Assembly (NCBI GenBank): GCA_017938155.1
Contig: JAGBCD010000011.1
Location: 1 to 44,315 of the forward strand
Direction of reading: 5' to 3'
DNA length: 44,315 nt
Source: Paludibacteraceae bacterium
GTDB taxonomy: Bacteria > Bacteroidota > Bacteroidia > Bacteroidales > Paludibacteraceae
Positions within the stretch are counted from its first letter, which is position 1. Each line of letters begins with the position of its first letter. Below are positions 9,993 to 16,406 of this stretch, in pieces. Below the pieces are notes generated by a model. It saw only the letters and a list, made by a program, of their open reading frames with translations, made no database searches and was not told the DNA's origin. Both the position numbers and the translations under genes were made by a program.

Positions 9993-10127
9993 AATTTTGA
10001 ATTAAGAATTTTGAATTAAGAATCGGGTACCCAAAAACTGACCTGAAGCGGCTATAAACAGTTACTCAGTAGCGCTGAAAGCGCGTCCTCTCAACTGCAG
10101 TGTCTGTTAATTCAAAATTCAAAATTA
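9993..10127. repeat. AT-rich inverted-repeat-ended element
   Basis: The left arm is two tandem copies of AATTTTGAATTAAG (9993-10020). The right arm, AATTCAAAATTCAAAATTA (10109-10127), is their approximate reverse complement. About 85 bp of ordinary-composition DNA lies between. The arms match the AT-rich repeat found at 12353-12422, 13323-13391, 16089-16143 and 30981-31010. Confidence 0.65.
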
Positions 10128-10192
10128 GATAAGCCCGTCCTCTAAACTGAGCGCTTAACGCTCCCCAATCTCTCTTTTTTTTTCTTCATGCT

Positions 10193-10224
10193 ATTGTGTG
10201 TATAAAAAAAATACACTACCTTTG
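10193..10224 (+). promoter_or_regulatory. Bacteroidetes-type promoter of the B12 operon
   Basis: ATTG at 10193-10196 and TACCTTTG at 10217-10224, with the same 20-nt spacing as the tRNA-Ser promoter. The riboswitch aptamer starts immediately downstream. Confidence 0.75.
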
Positions 10225-10225
10225 C

Positions 10226-10400
10226 AGTGCAATTGGTAAAGGGAAGCAGGTGTGATTCCTGCACAGACCCGCTGCTGTGATTCGCAATCTCCAATTCTAT
10301 TCTATAGTCACTGCCCTTGTAGGTGGGAAGGCTGAACTGGTGAGCGATAAGTCAGAAGACCGACCTATTGTATATGACCTTAGGTCATTTTATCGTATTC
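10226..10400 (+). promoter_or_regulatory. Cobalamin (adenosylcobalamin-class) riboswitch
   Basis: The order of conserved aptamer segments is as in the Rfam cobalamin class. GGGAAGCAGGTGTGATTCCTG (10241-10261) comes first, then GACCCGCTGCTGTGA (to 10280), GTCACTGCCC (10307-10316), and the B12-box-like AAGTCAGAAGACCGACCT (10349-10366). It lies in the leader of the btuB-like gene, whose start codon is about 60 nt after the B12 box. In this family, cobalamin binding lowers expression of uptake genes. A hairpin TATGACCT/AGGTCATTT just after the box could form part of the expression platform. Confidence 0.92.
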
Positions 10401-10427
10401 ACTCTCGTGGTATAGAGTTTGCGACGT

Positions 10428-12449
10428 ATGAAACATTTTGCATCATTTAGAAATATTATCTTAGTTTTGTCGCTTCTGTGGTCTTCGTACACATGGAGCA
10501 ATGGTTCTGTGACGTCTGATGTGTTGGATTCATTGGCACGTCAGTTCAATATTGAGGAGGTTACCGTTACGGCTCAGGTCAAGGAGAAGGATGTAATTAT
10601 TCCGCAAACATTATCGGGAACGGAGCTAAAGAAAATGAATGCCTTGAGTGTTGCAGATGCGATACGATATTTCTCTGGAGTACAAATCAAGGACTATGGA
10701 GGAGTAGGGGGACTCAAAACGGTAAACATACGTTCTATGGGTACCAATCACATGGGCGTGTACTACAATGGGATCCAATTGGGCAATGCGCAGAACGGAC
10801 AAATTGATTTGGGCAAGTACTCGTTGGAAAATATAGAAGAGATTCAGTTGTACAACGGACAAAAATCCGATATTTGGCAGTCTGCTCGCGAGTTTGGTAG
10901 TGCTGGAAGTATTTACCTCACCTCTCGTCGACCTAAGTTCAAGGAAGGGGAGACCGTTAAGGTCAAAGCGCAATTGCGTGCGGGTAGTTTTGCATTGATA
11001 GACCCCAGCCTATTGCTTGATGTTCGACTGAGTGAGACCATGTCACTGAGTATGAATGCGGAGCTAATTAGCTCGGATGGTAAGTATCCCTTCCGTTATC
11101 GTAGAGTAACTCCCAATGGTGAATTGGCATATGACACGACTGCTATAAGGCAAAATGGTGATATCAATGCCATTCGTGTGGAAGCGGGACTGAATCATTA
11201 CTATAGCAATACAGGTTTTTGGAAGGTGCAACTCTATCATTACAATTCCGAACGTGGTGTGCCTGGGGCTATTGTGAACAACGTGTGGAGAAACGGAGAG
11301 CGATTGTGGGATAGAAACTCTTTTGTGCAAGCCACTTGGCAAGACGAGTTGTTTGACCGATGGTCCATACGCATCAATGCCAAATATGCAAACGATTATA
11401 CTCGATATATCAACAATGATGATAAACTAATTCGGGTAGAGAATCAGTACCTACAGCAAGAAACATACCTCACCATGGCCAACAAAATACGTATCTTCGA
11501 TTGGTGGGATGTCAGTGCAGCGTATGACGTACAATACAATACCCTTGGCATGTATATGACGGCTCACCGTTGGACACACTGGCTTAGTGCTGCTACTGCT
11601 ATCAATGTCAAAAACTATTTGCGTATCCAAGCCAGTGTCTTGGGGACATTTGTCAACGAAGAAGCACGCGATCGAGACGAGGCACCCAAGAACCACAAAG
11701 TGACACCGGCATTGTTTCTTTCGTTGCGTCCAACGCAAGTGGTGGATATACGATTGAATGCTTATTATAAACAGAGCTATCGCTATCCAACTTTCAACGA
11801 CCTTTACTACACCGATATGGGAAATGCTTATTTGAAACCTGAATTGGCCAAGCAACATAGTGTAGGAATCAGTTTCACGCAACCTTTCCGTATCGCAGAA
11901 CAAAAGGGCTCGGAGTTCCGACTCAACGCCGATTACTATTACAACCGCATTTCAGATAAGATTATTGCCTATCCTAAGGGACAACAATTCCGTTGGACAA
12001 TGCTCAATCTGGGAATGGTGAAAATAAATGGTGTGGACGTGACGGCACAAGCAAATCTACTCTTGCCATTGCAGTTCTATCTCACTACCAAACTGCAATA
12101 CACCTACCAAACAGCCATTGACGTAACGGATCCCAACGATACTTATTATGGTGACCAAATACCTTATATCCCTTGGCATTCTGGAAGTGTGGTGGGTATG
12201 TTCGGTTGGCAAAACGATTGGATGCAATATGGACTGAATTATAGTTTTATCTACGTAGGCGAACGATACAATCAGCAGGAGAACATTCTCTACAACTATA
12301 CGCAACCTTGGTACACCCATGACATGAGTCTTTTTGGAGAATGGGATATTCCAATTAAGAATTATGAATTAAGAATGAAGAATTCTACTCAGGACATTCA
12401 AAATTCAAAATTCAAAATTATATTACCCTCCGTGTGGCATTGGACGTGA
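10428..12449 (+). CDS. btuB: BtuB-like TonB-dependent outer-membrane cobalamin receptor (C-terminus altered by a repeat insertion)
   Basis: 673 residues from the ATG at 10428; a TTG nine bases upstream is in frame but less likely. The signal peptide MKHFASFRNIILVLSLLW is followed by a TonB-box-like IEEVTVTAQ and a plug domain (residues ~50-170: VADAIRYFSGVQIKDYGG, NIRSMGTNHMGVYYNG). A beta barrel follows, with the typical YRYPTFNDLYY and NAYLKPELAKQHSVG segments. Riboswitch control and the BtuG-like neighbour point to cobalamin or other corrinoid import. The normal last strand, RVALDVNNLLSQDYDVILNY, is encoded just downstream but in another frame (12428-12538). An AT-rich repeat at 12353-12422 separates the parts, so the product as read ends in repeat-derived residues ([19 protein letters not shown]). 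The last strand of such barrels usually matters for assembly, so function may be lost unless the sequence is wrong or frames are rejoined. Confidence 0.88.
   Translation: MKHFASFRNIILVLSLLWSSYTWSNGSVTSDVLDSLARQFNIEEVTVTAQVKEKDVIIPQTLSGTELKKMNALSVADAIRYFSGVQIKDYGGVGGLKTVNIRSMGTNHMGVYYNGIQLGNAQNGQIDLGKYSLENIEEIQLYNGQKSDIWQSAREFGSAGSIYLTSRRPKFKEGETVKVKAQLRAGSFALIDPSLLLDVRLSETMSLSMNAELISSDGKYPFRYRRVTPNGELAYDTTAIRQNGDINAIRVEAGLNHYYSNTGFWKVQLYHYNSERGVPGAIVNNVWRNGERLWDRNSFVQATWQDELFDRWSIRINAKYANDYTRYINNDDKLIRVENQYLQQETYLTMANKIRIFDWWDVSAAYDVQYNTLGMYMTAHRWTHWLSAATAINVKNYLRIQASVLGTFVNEEARDRDEAPKNHKVTPALFLSLRPTQVVDIRLNAYYKQSYRYPTFNDLYYTDMGNAYLKPELAKQHSVGISFTQPFRIAEQKGSEFRLNADYYYNRISDKIIAYPKGQQFRWTMLNLGMVKINGVDVTAQANLLLPLQFYLTTKLQYTYQTAIDVTDPNDTYYGDQIPYIPWHSGSVVGMFGWQNDWMQYGLNYSFIYVGERYNQQENILYNYTQPWYTHDMSLFGEWDIPIKNYELRMKNSTQDIQNSKFKIILPSVWHWT
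12353..12422. repeat. AT-rich palindromic interspersed repeat inside btuB-like gene
   Basis: The left arm AATTAAGAATTATGAATTAAG and right arm ATTCAAAATTCAAAATTCAAA are approximate reverse complements around a ~20-nt spacer. The insert is about 70 bp. The frame on either side differs by 2 mod 3, as expected for a 68- or 71-bp insertion. Confidence 0.8.
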
Positions 12450-12538
12450 ACAACCTCTTGTCACAAGACTATGATGTGATACTCAATTATCCTATGCCTA
12501 AACGTAATTATAAATGTACCGTCAGCATAACATATTGA
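12428..12538 (+). pseudogene. Detached C-terminal strand of the BtuB-like receptor
   Basis: Read from 12428, the DNA encodes LRVALDVNNLLSQDYDVI then LNYPMPKRNYKCTVSITY and a stop at 12536. This is the usual ending of a TonB-dependent receptor (VNNLL...Y...NYPMPGRNY). It is in a different frame from the upstream gene body. Its stop overlaps the start of the BtuG-like gene, the expected coupling of the ancestral operon. It is either a true frameshift or a sequence/assembly slip in the AT-rich repeat. Confidence 0.85.
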
Positions 12539-13734
12539 CCCTCATAATTCATCATTCAAAATTCATAATGATGTTAGCGGCTCTGCTGCTGACCAATTGT
12601 CGTGGAGATGAGATTGTCGTTCCTTCGGAGTATGAATACTTGCCGATTGAACCCAAAGCGGAACAAGCCTTTGACAAGAACGAACCTATAGGAATGTACC
12701 TTCTCAACGAGGGAAATATGGGAAGCAACAAGGCTACCATCGATTATGTGGATTTTTGCAATGGTTACTATATACGAAATATCTATGGCGAACGCAATCC
12801 TAACGTAATCAAGGAATTGGGAGATGTAGGCAACGATATACAAGTCTATGGCAATCGTCTGTATGCCGTTATCAATTGTTCACACAAGGTTGAAGTGATG
12901 GACCGTCGCTCATGTCAACGTATAGGGCAAATTGATATCCCCAATTGTAGGTATATATGTTTTCATGAGGATAAAGCCTATGTGAGCAGTTATGTAGGAC
13001 CTGTTGCTATTGATAAAAATGCACAATTGGGAGCAATCTTTGAAGTAGATACGGCTACACTCAAAGTTACACGAAAAGTCACCGTGGGATATCAACCCGA
13101 TGAATTAGTAATCATGGACGATTATCTATATGTGGTCAATTCAGGAGGATACCGTGGACCCGAATACGACTCTACATTATCGGTTGTTTCGCTCAAGGAT
13201 TTCAAACAGGTGAAGAAGATACCTGTCACCATCAACCCGCATCGTGTACGTGCGGATCGTTACGGACAGTTGTGGATTACCTCCCGAGGCGATTACAAGG
13301 ATGTGCCATCCCAACTGGTACTAATTGAGAATGTAGAATCAGGAGTTAAGAATGAACAAGGAATACATAATTCAAAATTCATAATTCAAAAACTCGCCAT
13401 CCCCTCTTCTGAGATGGTGATTTTGGGTGATTCGCTCTTCTTCTATGGAGTCAATTGGAATACCCAAACAGAGACGAATAATATTCGGTACGGAATAGTT
13501 GACGTGAAGACACACACGCTCTTATCCGAACAAATCATAACCGATGGAACGGAAATGAATATAAAAGTACCTTACGGAATACAAATCAATCCATATAATG
13601 GTGATATCTATATTACAGATGCTAAAAACTATGTTTCCAGTGGTCAATTGCATTGTTACTCACGCTCGGGAAAGAAGAAATGGAGTGTTCGAACAGGGGA
13701 TATTCCTGCTCATATGTGCTTTGTCTATCGTTAG
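12514..13734 (+). CDS. btuG: BtuG-like surface lipoprotein, YncE/YVTN beta-propeller, cobalamin capture
   Basis: 406 residues. I favour the ATG at 12514, which overlaps the ancestral btuB stop by 25 bp. If the AT-rich repeat segment (12543-12570) is ignored, the N-terminus reads MYRQHNILTL-MLAALLLTNC, a good lipoprotein signal with Cys after LLTN. An alternative start is the ATG at 12568. The mature part has repeated propeller blades (YGNRLYAVINCSHKVEVMD, DDYLYVVNSGGYRGPEYD, YNGDIYITDAKNYVSSGQ). BtuG of Bacteroides is a surface propeller lipoprotein that binds B12 very tightly and caps BtuB; placement after a riboswitch and BtuB supports that role here. A second copy of the AT repeat (13323-13391) inserts about 20 residues in frame (GVKNEQGIHNSKFIIQ) between blades. 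Confidence 0.85.
   Translation: MYRQHNILTLIIHHSKFIMMLAALLLTNCRGDEIVVPSEYEYLPIEPKAEQAFDKNEPIGMYLLNEGNMGSNKATIDYVDFCNGYYIRNIYGERNPNVIKELGDVGNDIQVYGNRLYAVINCSHKVEVMDRRSCQRIGQIDIPNCRYICFHEDKAYVSSYVGPVAIDKNAQLGAIFEVDTATLKVTRKVTVGYQPDELVIMDDYLYVVNSGGYRGPEYDSTLSVVSLKDFKQVKKIPVTINPHRVRADRYGQLWITSRGDYKDVPSQLVLIENVESGVKNEQGIHNSKFIIQKLAIPSSEMVILGDSLFFYGVNWNTQTETNNIRYGIVDVKTHTLLSEQIITDGTEMNIKVPYGIQINPYNGDIYITDAKNYVSSGQLHCYSRSGKKKWSVRTGDIPAHMCFVYR
12543..12570. repeat. Short AT-rich repeat in the BtuG-like signal peptide
   Basis: CATAATTCATCATTCAAAAT then TCATAATG: the same CATAATTCAAAATTC vocabulary as the other copies. It encodes IIHHSKFIM in frame inside the signal peptide and may supply an alternative ATG. 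Confidence 0.7.
13323..13391. repeat. AT-rich repeat inserted in frame in the BtuG-like propeller
   Basis: The left part AGTTAAGAATGAACAAGGAA and right part CATAATTCAAAATTCATAAT resemble the element at 12353-12422. The reading frame is kept across it. Confidence 0.7.
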
Positions 13735-14851
13735 TTGTAGGCACGACATACCGATGGTAAACTTAGGCATAGATGATACCTATGCCGTAGAACGTATGCA
13801 AACATTGATACTACGTCCTGCTTTTGATGGAGAAGCCTATCAATGGTGGATGGGAGATTCGCTGCTCAGTGAGCAACGTGAATTGGTTTTTTGTCAAAAA
13901 CAAGTGGGTACTTATCACTTGTCACTAAAGATAATAGACAAAGATAATCCTGTGCAACAACCTATTGAGGTAGTGGTATGGGAAGAACAAGTAGCGTATT
14001 CGCCCTATATATCCCAAATACTTGAATATGTGCCTGCTCCAGGACAATTTGTCAATCTAATGCCAATGTACGAACCTGGAGATACCTATCATACGATGCT
14101 ACAAAAAGTGCAAAACGCAATTATGGGTACCAATAAAGAACTCATATCGTTAGGAGCATGGGGTGGGTATGTCACCTTTGGATTTGACCATTCGGTAGTG
14201 AATACTCCCCATGCTAAGGATTTTTTGATAGAAGGCAATGCCTTCTTGTCATCGGCAATGCAAAAAGGAGGCAGTAGTGAACCCGGTATTGTGATGGTGA
14301 GCGTTGATATGAACCAAAATGGTGTGGCAGATGATGTGTTTTATCAACTCAAGGGAAGCGAATACTATCATCCTCAAACCCTACATGATTATGCTATCAC
14401 CTATTATAGAACACCTGCCAATCACGTACCACAAGGGAATAAGAAAGCACCTATAACCGATTCTACTTACATCCGATGGACAGATAACCAAGGCATGCAA
14501 GGATATGTAAAGAAAAACTCCTTTCATCAACAAGACTATTTCCCACAATGGCTTAGCGATTCTACGCTTTCGTTCGTGGGAATGTGTCTTCCCGATAATG
14601 CTTATGACCGTGATGGGGATGGCATGTACTATGTACAAACGTTCTTTGGAGAAGGCTATGCAGACTGTAATCCCAATGATAGTGTTGAACTATGTAGTTT
14701 TGATATTGATTGGGCTATAGATAGTTTGGGGCGTGCGGTCAAACTACCATGTGTGGATTTTATTCGTGTATATACAGGGGTAAATAATGAGTGTGGTTGG
14801 TTGGGAGAAACAAGTACTGAGATTTCACACGCTCAAGACTTGAACTTATAG
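13598..14851 (+). CDS. Surface lipoprotein of the B12 locus (PKD-like N-terminal domain, unknown C-terminal domain)
   Basis: 417 residues if started at the ATG 13598, which overlaps the BtuG-like gene by 137 bp in another frame. A GTG at 13685 would give a short lipoprotein signal (VFEQGIFLLICALSIVSC) and may be the true start. The lipobox is IVSC (Cys47 from 13598). Residues after it form an Ig/PKD-like beta segment (QTLILRPAFDGEAYQWWMGD ... GTYHLSLKIID). A larger domain follows, with GAWGGYVTFGFDHSV, VMVSVDMNQNGVADDVFYQL and DRDGDGMYYVQ. The two D/N-rich segments look like calcium-binding loops. Homologues in B12 loci are annotated as cell-surface or PKD-domain proteins. A role in corrinoid binding on the cell surface is inferred from position only. 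Confidence 0.78.
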   Translation: MVISILQMLKTMFPVVNCIVTHARERRNGVFEQGIFLLICALSIVSCRHDIPMVNLGIDDTYAVERMQTLILRPAFDGEAYQWWMGDSLLSEQRELVFCQKQVGTYHLSLKIIDKDNPVQQPIEVVVWEEQVAYSPYISQILEYVPAPGQFVNLMPMYEPGDTYHTMLQKVQNAIMGTNKELISLGAWGGYVTFGFDHSVVNTPHAKDFLIEGNAFLSSAMQKGGSSEPGIVMVSVDMNQNGVADDVFYQLKGSEYYHPQTLHDYAITYYRTPANHVPQGNKKAPITDSTYIRWTDNQGMQGYVKKNSFHQQDYFPQWLSDSTLSFVGMCLPDNAYDRDGDGMYYVQTFFGEGYADCNPNDSVELCSFDIDWAIDSLGRAVKLPCVDFIRVYTGVNNECGWLGETSTEISHAQDLNL

Positions 14852-14886
14852 ATGTTTGGTTTGAAAATTATCAAAATTGTACGAAT

Positions 14887-15783
14887 ATGAAAAAAGTAGT
14901 TAATTTCTTGTGTTGCATTACACTATCGTTGATTGCATCTGCTCAATCCATTACGATGGACCTAAGCACGGCTGTGGATGCTAATTCTCTACCTATTGAT
15001 TTTTCCACTGAGGCAGGTAACGGATTTTACGATATCACAGATGTTTGGGATAGTACGTACAACGATGGTCCTTTGAGTAGGTATATATATACCAACAAAG
15101 ATACCTTTGCCTTGTTGCACCTTCCCAGTGAGAATGCGTGGAGTGGTATGAGTTGGGAAGGTTTTACAATATCGCAAGTGGATACGGATACGATGAATGT
15201 GTTTAGTTGTGTTGCCAAAGGAGGCGTACAAGGAGAAGGAACACCCTATGCTATTGGATACTATTCCGACTATGTCTCTTCCACATTAGGCTATGCTTCC
15301 AATATGATTTTATTCAACGATACTTACTATCCCGAATACGTATATATATGTCAAAATAGCAATACCTTGGAAGCGATATCCAATGGTTTGACTCCTGCCA
15401 ATAAGTTTACGGAGAAAGATAGTTTGATACTTACAATAAGTGGTATTGATGATGCATGGCAGGATACTCAATATGTGAACTATTTCTTGGCATTAGGACG
15501 AGAGTTCAATCAAGGATGGGTCAAAGTGGATTTGTCCTCTATAGGAGCTACCAAAGGATTGAGTTTTCGTATTCGAAGTACTGATGTGGGGCAATGGGGT
15601 ACCAATACTCCCACCTATTTTGCTTTGGACCAACTGACAGTCAGCCAACAGGCTATAACAGCATTACCATCCCTAACCACGCAACCTCTTGTTGCGACCA
15701 AAGCGTTGGTCAATGGTCGTATCCTCATCATACGAAATGGCATATCTTATACATTGGATGGAAACATTGTGTCTGAGCATTAA
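14887..15783 (+). CDS. DUF4465-family secreted protein, last gene of the B12 operon
   Basis: 298 residues with signal peptide MKKVVNFLCCITLSLIASAQ. The body has the DUF4465 pattern: Y-rich FYDITDVWDSTYNDGP, an SNMILFNDTYYPEYVYI segment, DSLILTISGIDD, VNYFLALG, then WVKVDLSSIGATKGLSFRI and GTNTPTYFALDQL. The C-terminal ~35 residues (KALVNGRILIIRNGISYTLD) resemble the short sorting-type tails common in Bacteroidales exported proteins. DUF4465 proteins recur beside BtuB/BtuG genes. I recall BtuH B12-binding proteins from such loci but cannot confirm this is one. It starts 35 bp after the previous stop and is followed by a terminator. Confidence 0.85.
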   Translation: MKKVVNFLCCITLSLIASAQSITMDLSTAVDANSLPIDFSTEAGNGFYDITDVWDSTYNDGPLSRYIYTNKDTFALLHLPSENAWSGMSWEGFTISQVDTDTMNVFSCVAKGGVQGEGTPYAIGYYSDYVSSTLGYASNMILFNDTYYPEYVYICQNSNTLEAISNGLTPANKFTEKDSLILTISGIDDAWQDTQYVNYFLALGREFNQGWVKVDLSSIGATKGLSFRIRSTDVGQWGTNTPTYFALDQLTVSQQAITALPSLTTQPLVATKALVNGRILIIRNGISYTLDGNIVSEH

Positions 15784-15816
15784 ACTTCCTTCTACAGAAT
15801 ACAGTGATCAAAAAAT

Positions 15817-15846
15817 AAAGAAACTGGCTATGTAGTCAGTTTCTTT
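15817..15846 (+). terminator. Rho-independent terminator of the B12 operon
   Basis: AAAGAAACTG pairs with CAGTTTCTTT around a 10-nt loop, then T-rich sequence; 34 bp after the DUF4465 stop. Confidence 0.88.
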
Positions 15847-15908
15847 TGTTTCTCTGTATTGTTCGGAAAAATAAATTACTTCTATCTCAAGTCCATCTCA
15901 TGTCTTTA

Positions 15909-15980
15909 TCAAGCCATTTTCGAGACCATCTAATGCCTTTCTCGAGCCCATACCAAGTCTTTCTCAAGCCATTTTCGAGA
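15909..15980. repeat. Degenerate direct repeats, core TCAAGCCATTTTCGAGA
   Basis: Perfect 17-bp copies at 15909-15925 and 15964-15980 (offset 55 bp), each preceded by a TCTTT motif. A partial unit (GCCTTTCTCGAGCCCATACC) lies between, and a weaker CTCAAGTCCATCTCATG unit just upstream. Confidence 0.75.
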
Positions 15981-16088
15981 CTATTTGCAGACCATGTCAT
16001 ACGCATCTCGTTTGCATCGTGGACGATTCCGTAGGGTGACCGTACCTTTAGCACTTTATTTTTACGTTCTTATTACGATGTTACTCCC

Positions 16089-16143
16089 CTAATTCCTAAT
16101 TCAAAATTCTTAATTCCTAATTCAAAATTCATAATTCATAATT
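16089..16143. repeat. AT-rich interspersed repeat block, intergenic copy
   Basis: Built from CTAATTCCTAATTCAAAATT and variants repeated twice, then TCATAATTCATAATT. It is the same repeat vocabulary as the copies in the B12 operon. Confidence 0.72.
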
Positions 16144-16150
16144 AAAAAAA

Positions 16151-16170
16151 AAGGAACTCAAAAGTTCCTT
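16151..16170 (-). terminator. Rho-independent terminator of tRNA-Glu
   Basis: AAGGAACT pairs with AGTTCCTT around CAAA. On the minus strand it follows the tRNA by about 5 nt and runs into a T tract. Confidence 0.88.
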
Positions 16171-16175
16171 TTTTG

Positions 16176-16248
16176 TAGTGCTACCGGGAATCGAACCCGG
16201 GTTTACGGCGTGAGAGGCCGTTGTCCTAGGCCACTAGACGATAGCACC
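16176..16248 (-). tRNA. tRNA-Glu (anticodon CTC)
   Basis: On the minus strand the acceptor GGTGCTA pairs with TAGCACT (one G-T). The D arm region is TCGTCTAGTGGCCTAGGA. Anticodon stem ACGGC/GCCGT encloses CTCTCAC, giving anticodon CTC. The T arm is CCGGGTTCGATTCCCGG. CCA is not encoded. Confidence 0.96.
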
Positions 16249-16285
16249 ATGTCGCCGCATAATGAGTATTTCTCAAAAGCGAGTG

Positions 16286-16317
16286 CAAAGGTAAGGCAAA
16301 AAAATTATATTTGCAAA
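16286..16317 (-). promoter_or_regulatory. Bacteroidetes-type promoter of tRNA-Glu
   Basis: On the minus strand, TTTG (16317-16314) and TACCTTTG (16293-16286) are spaced by 20 nt, as at the tRNA-Ser promoter. The tRNA begins 37 nt downstream. Confidence 0.82.
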
Positions 16318-16342
16318 TTTTTTAGTTTTTTTTATGTGTTTT

Positions 16343-16373
16343 TTTGATATTCCAGAAAATAATACTACTTTTG
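16343..16373 (+). promoter_or_regulatory. Promoter of the nadE-led gene cluster
   Basis: TTTG at 16343-16346 and TACTTTTG at 16366-16373, spaced by 19 nt; the nadE ATG is 33 nt further on. It is divergent from the tRNA-Glu promoter, with the -33 boxes only about 25 bp apart. Confidence 0.75.
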
Positions 16374-16406
16374 TGACTCATTTATTTTGGTGTATTGCGT
16401 ACTAAT

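Larger units (their letters stand above)
9717..10190. other. Repeat-rich non-coding interval
   Basis: No convincing gene is present. It holds two ~24-bp direct repeats with the core AGGATGCCGTC and GCAGACTTTA (9838-9861 and 9887-9910), and a perfect 7-bp stem AGGGATT/AATCCCT at 9860-9880. It also contains the 11-bp tandem TATACCCTTGC/TATACCCTTAG at 9968-9989 and AT-rich arms at 9993-10023 and 10108-10127. It looks like accumulated small-repeat debris between two transcription units. Confidence 0.7.
15850..16150. other. Non-coding interval with degenerate repeats
   Basis: No supported gene. It holds a TCAAGCCATTTTCGAGA duplication, several related TCTTTCTCGAG fragments, and an AT-rich repeat block at 16089-16143. 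Confidence 0.7.

Noticed and set aside
15846-16034. 62-codon open frame in the repeat cluster after the B12 operon
   Set aside because: The peptide merely translates the TCAAGCCATTTTCGAGA repeats, with no start signal or homology that I recognise.
16395-16397. TTG as the nadE start
   Set aside because: An ATG follows 12 bp later at a normal distance from the promoter, and the extra residues are not needed for the glutaminase domain.
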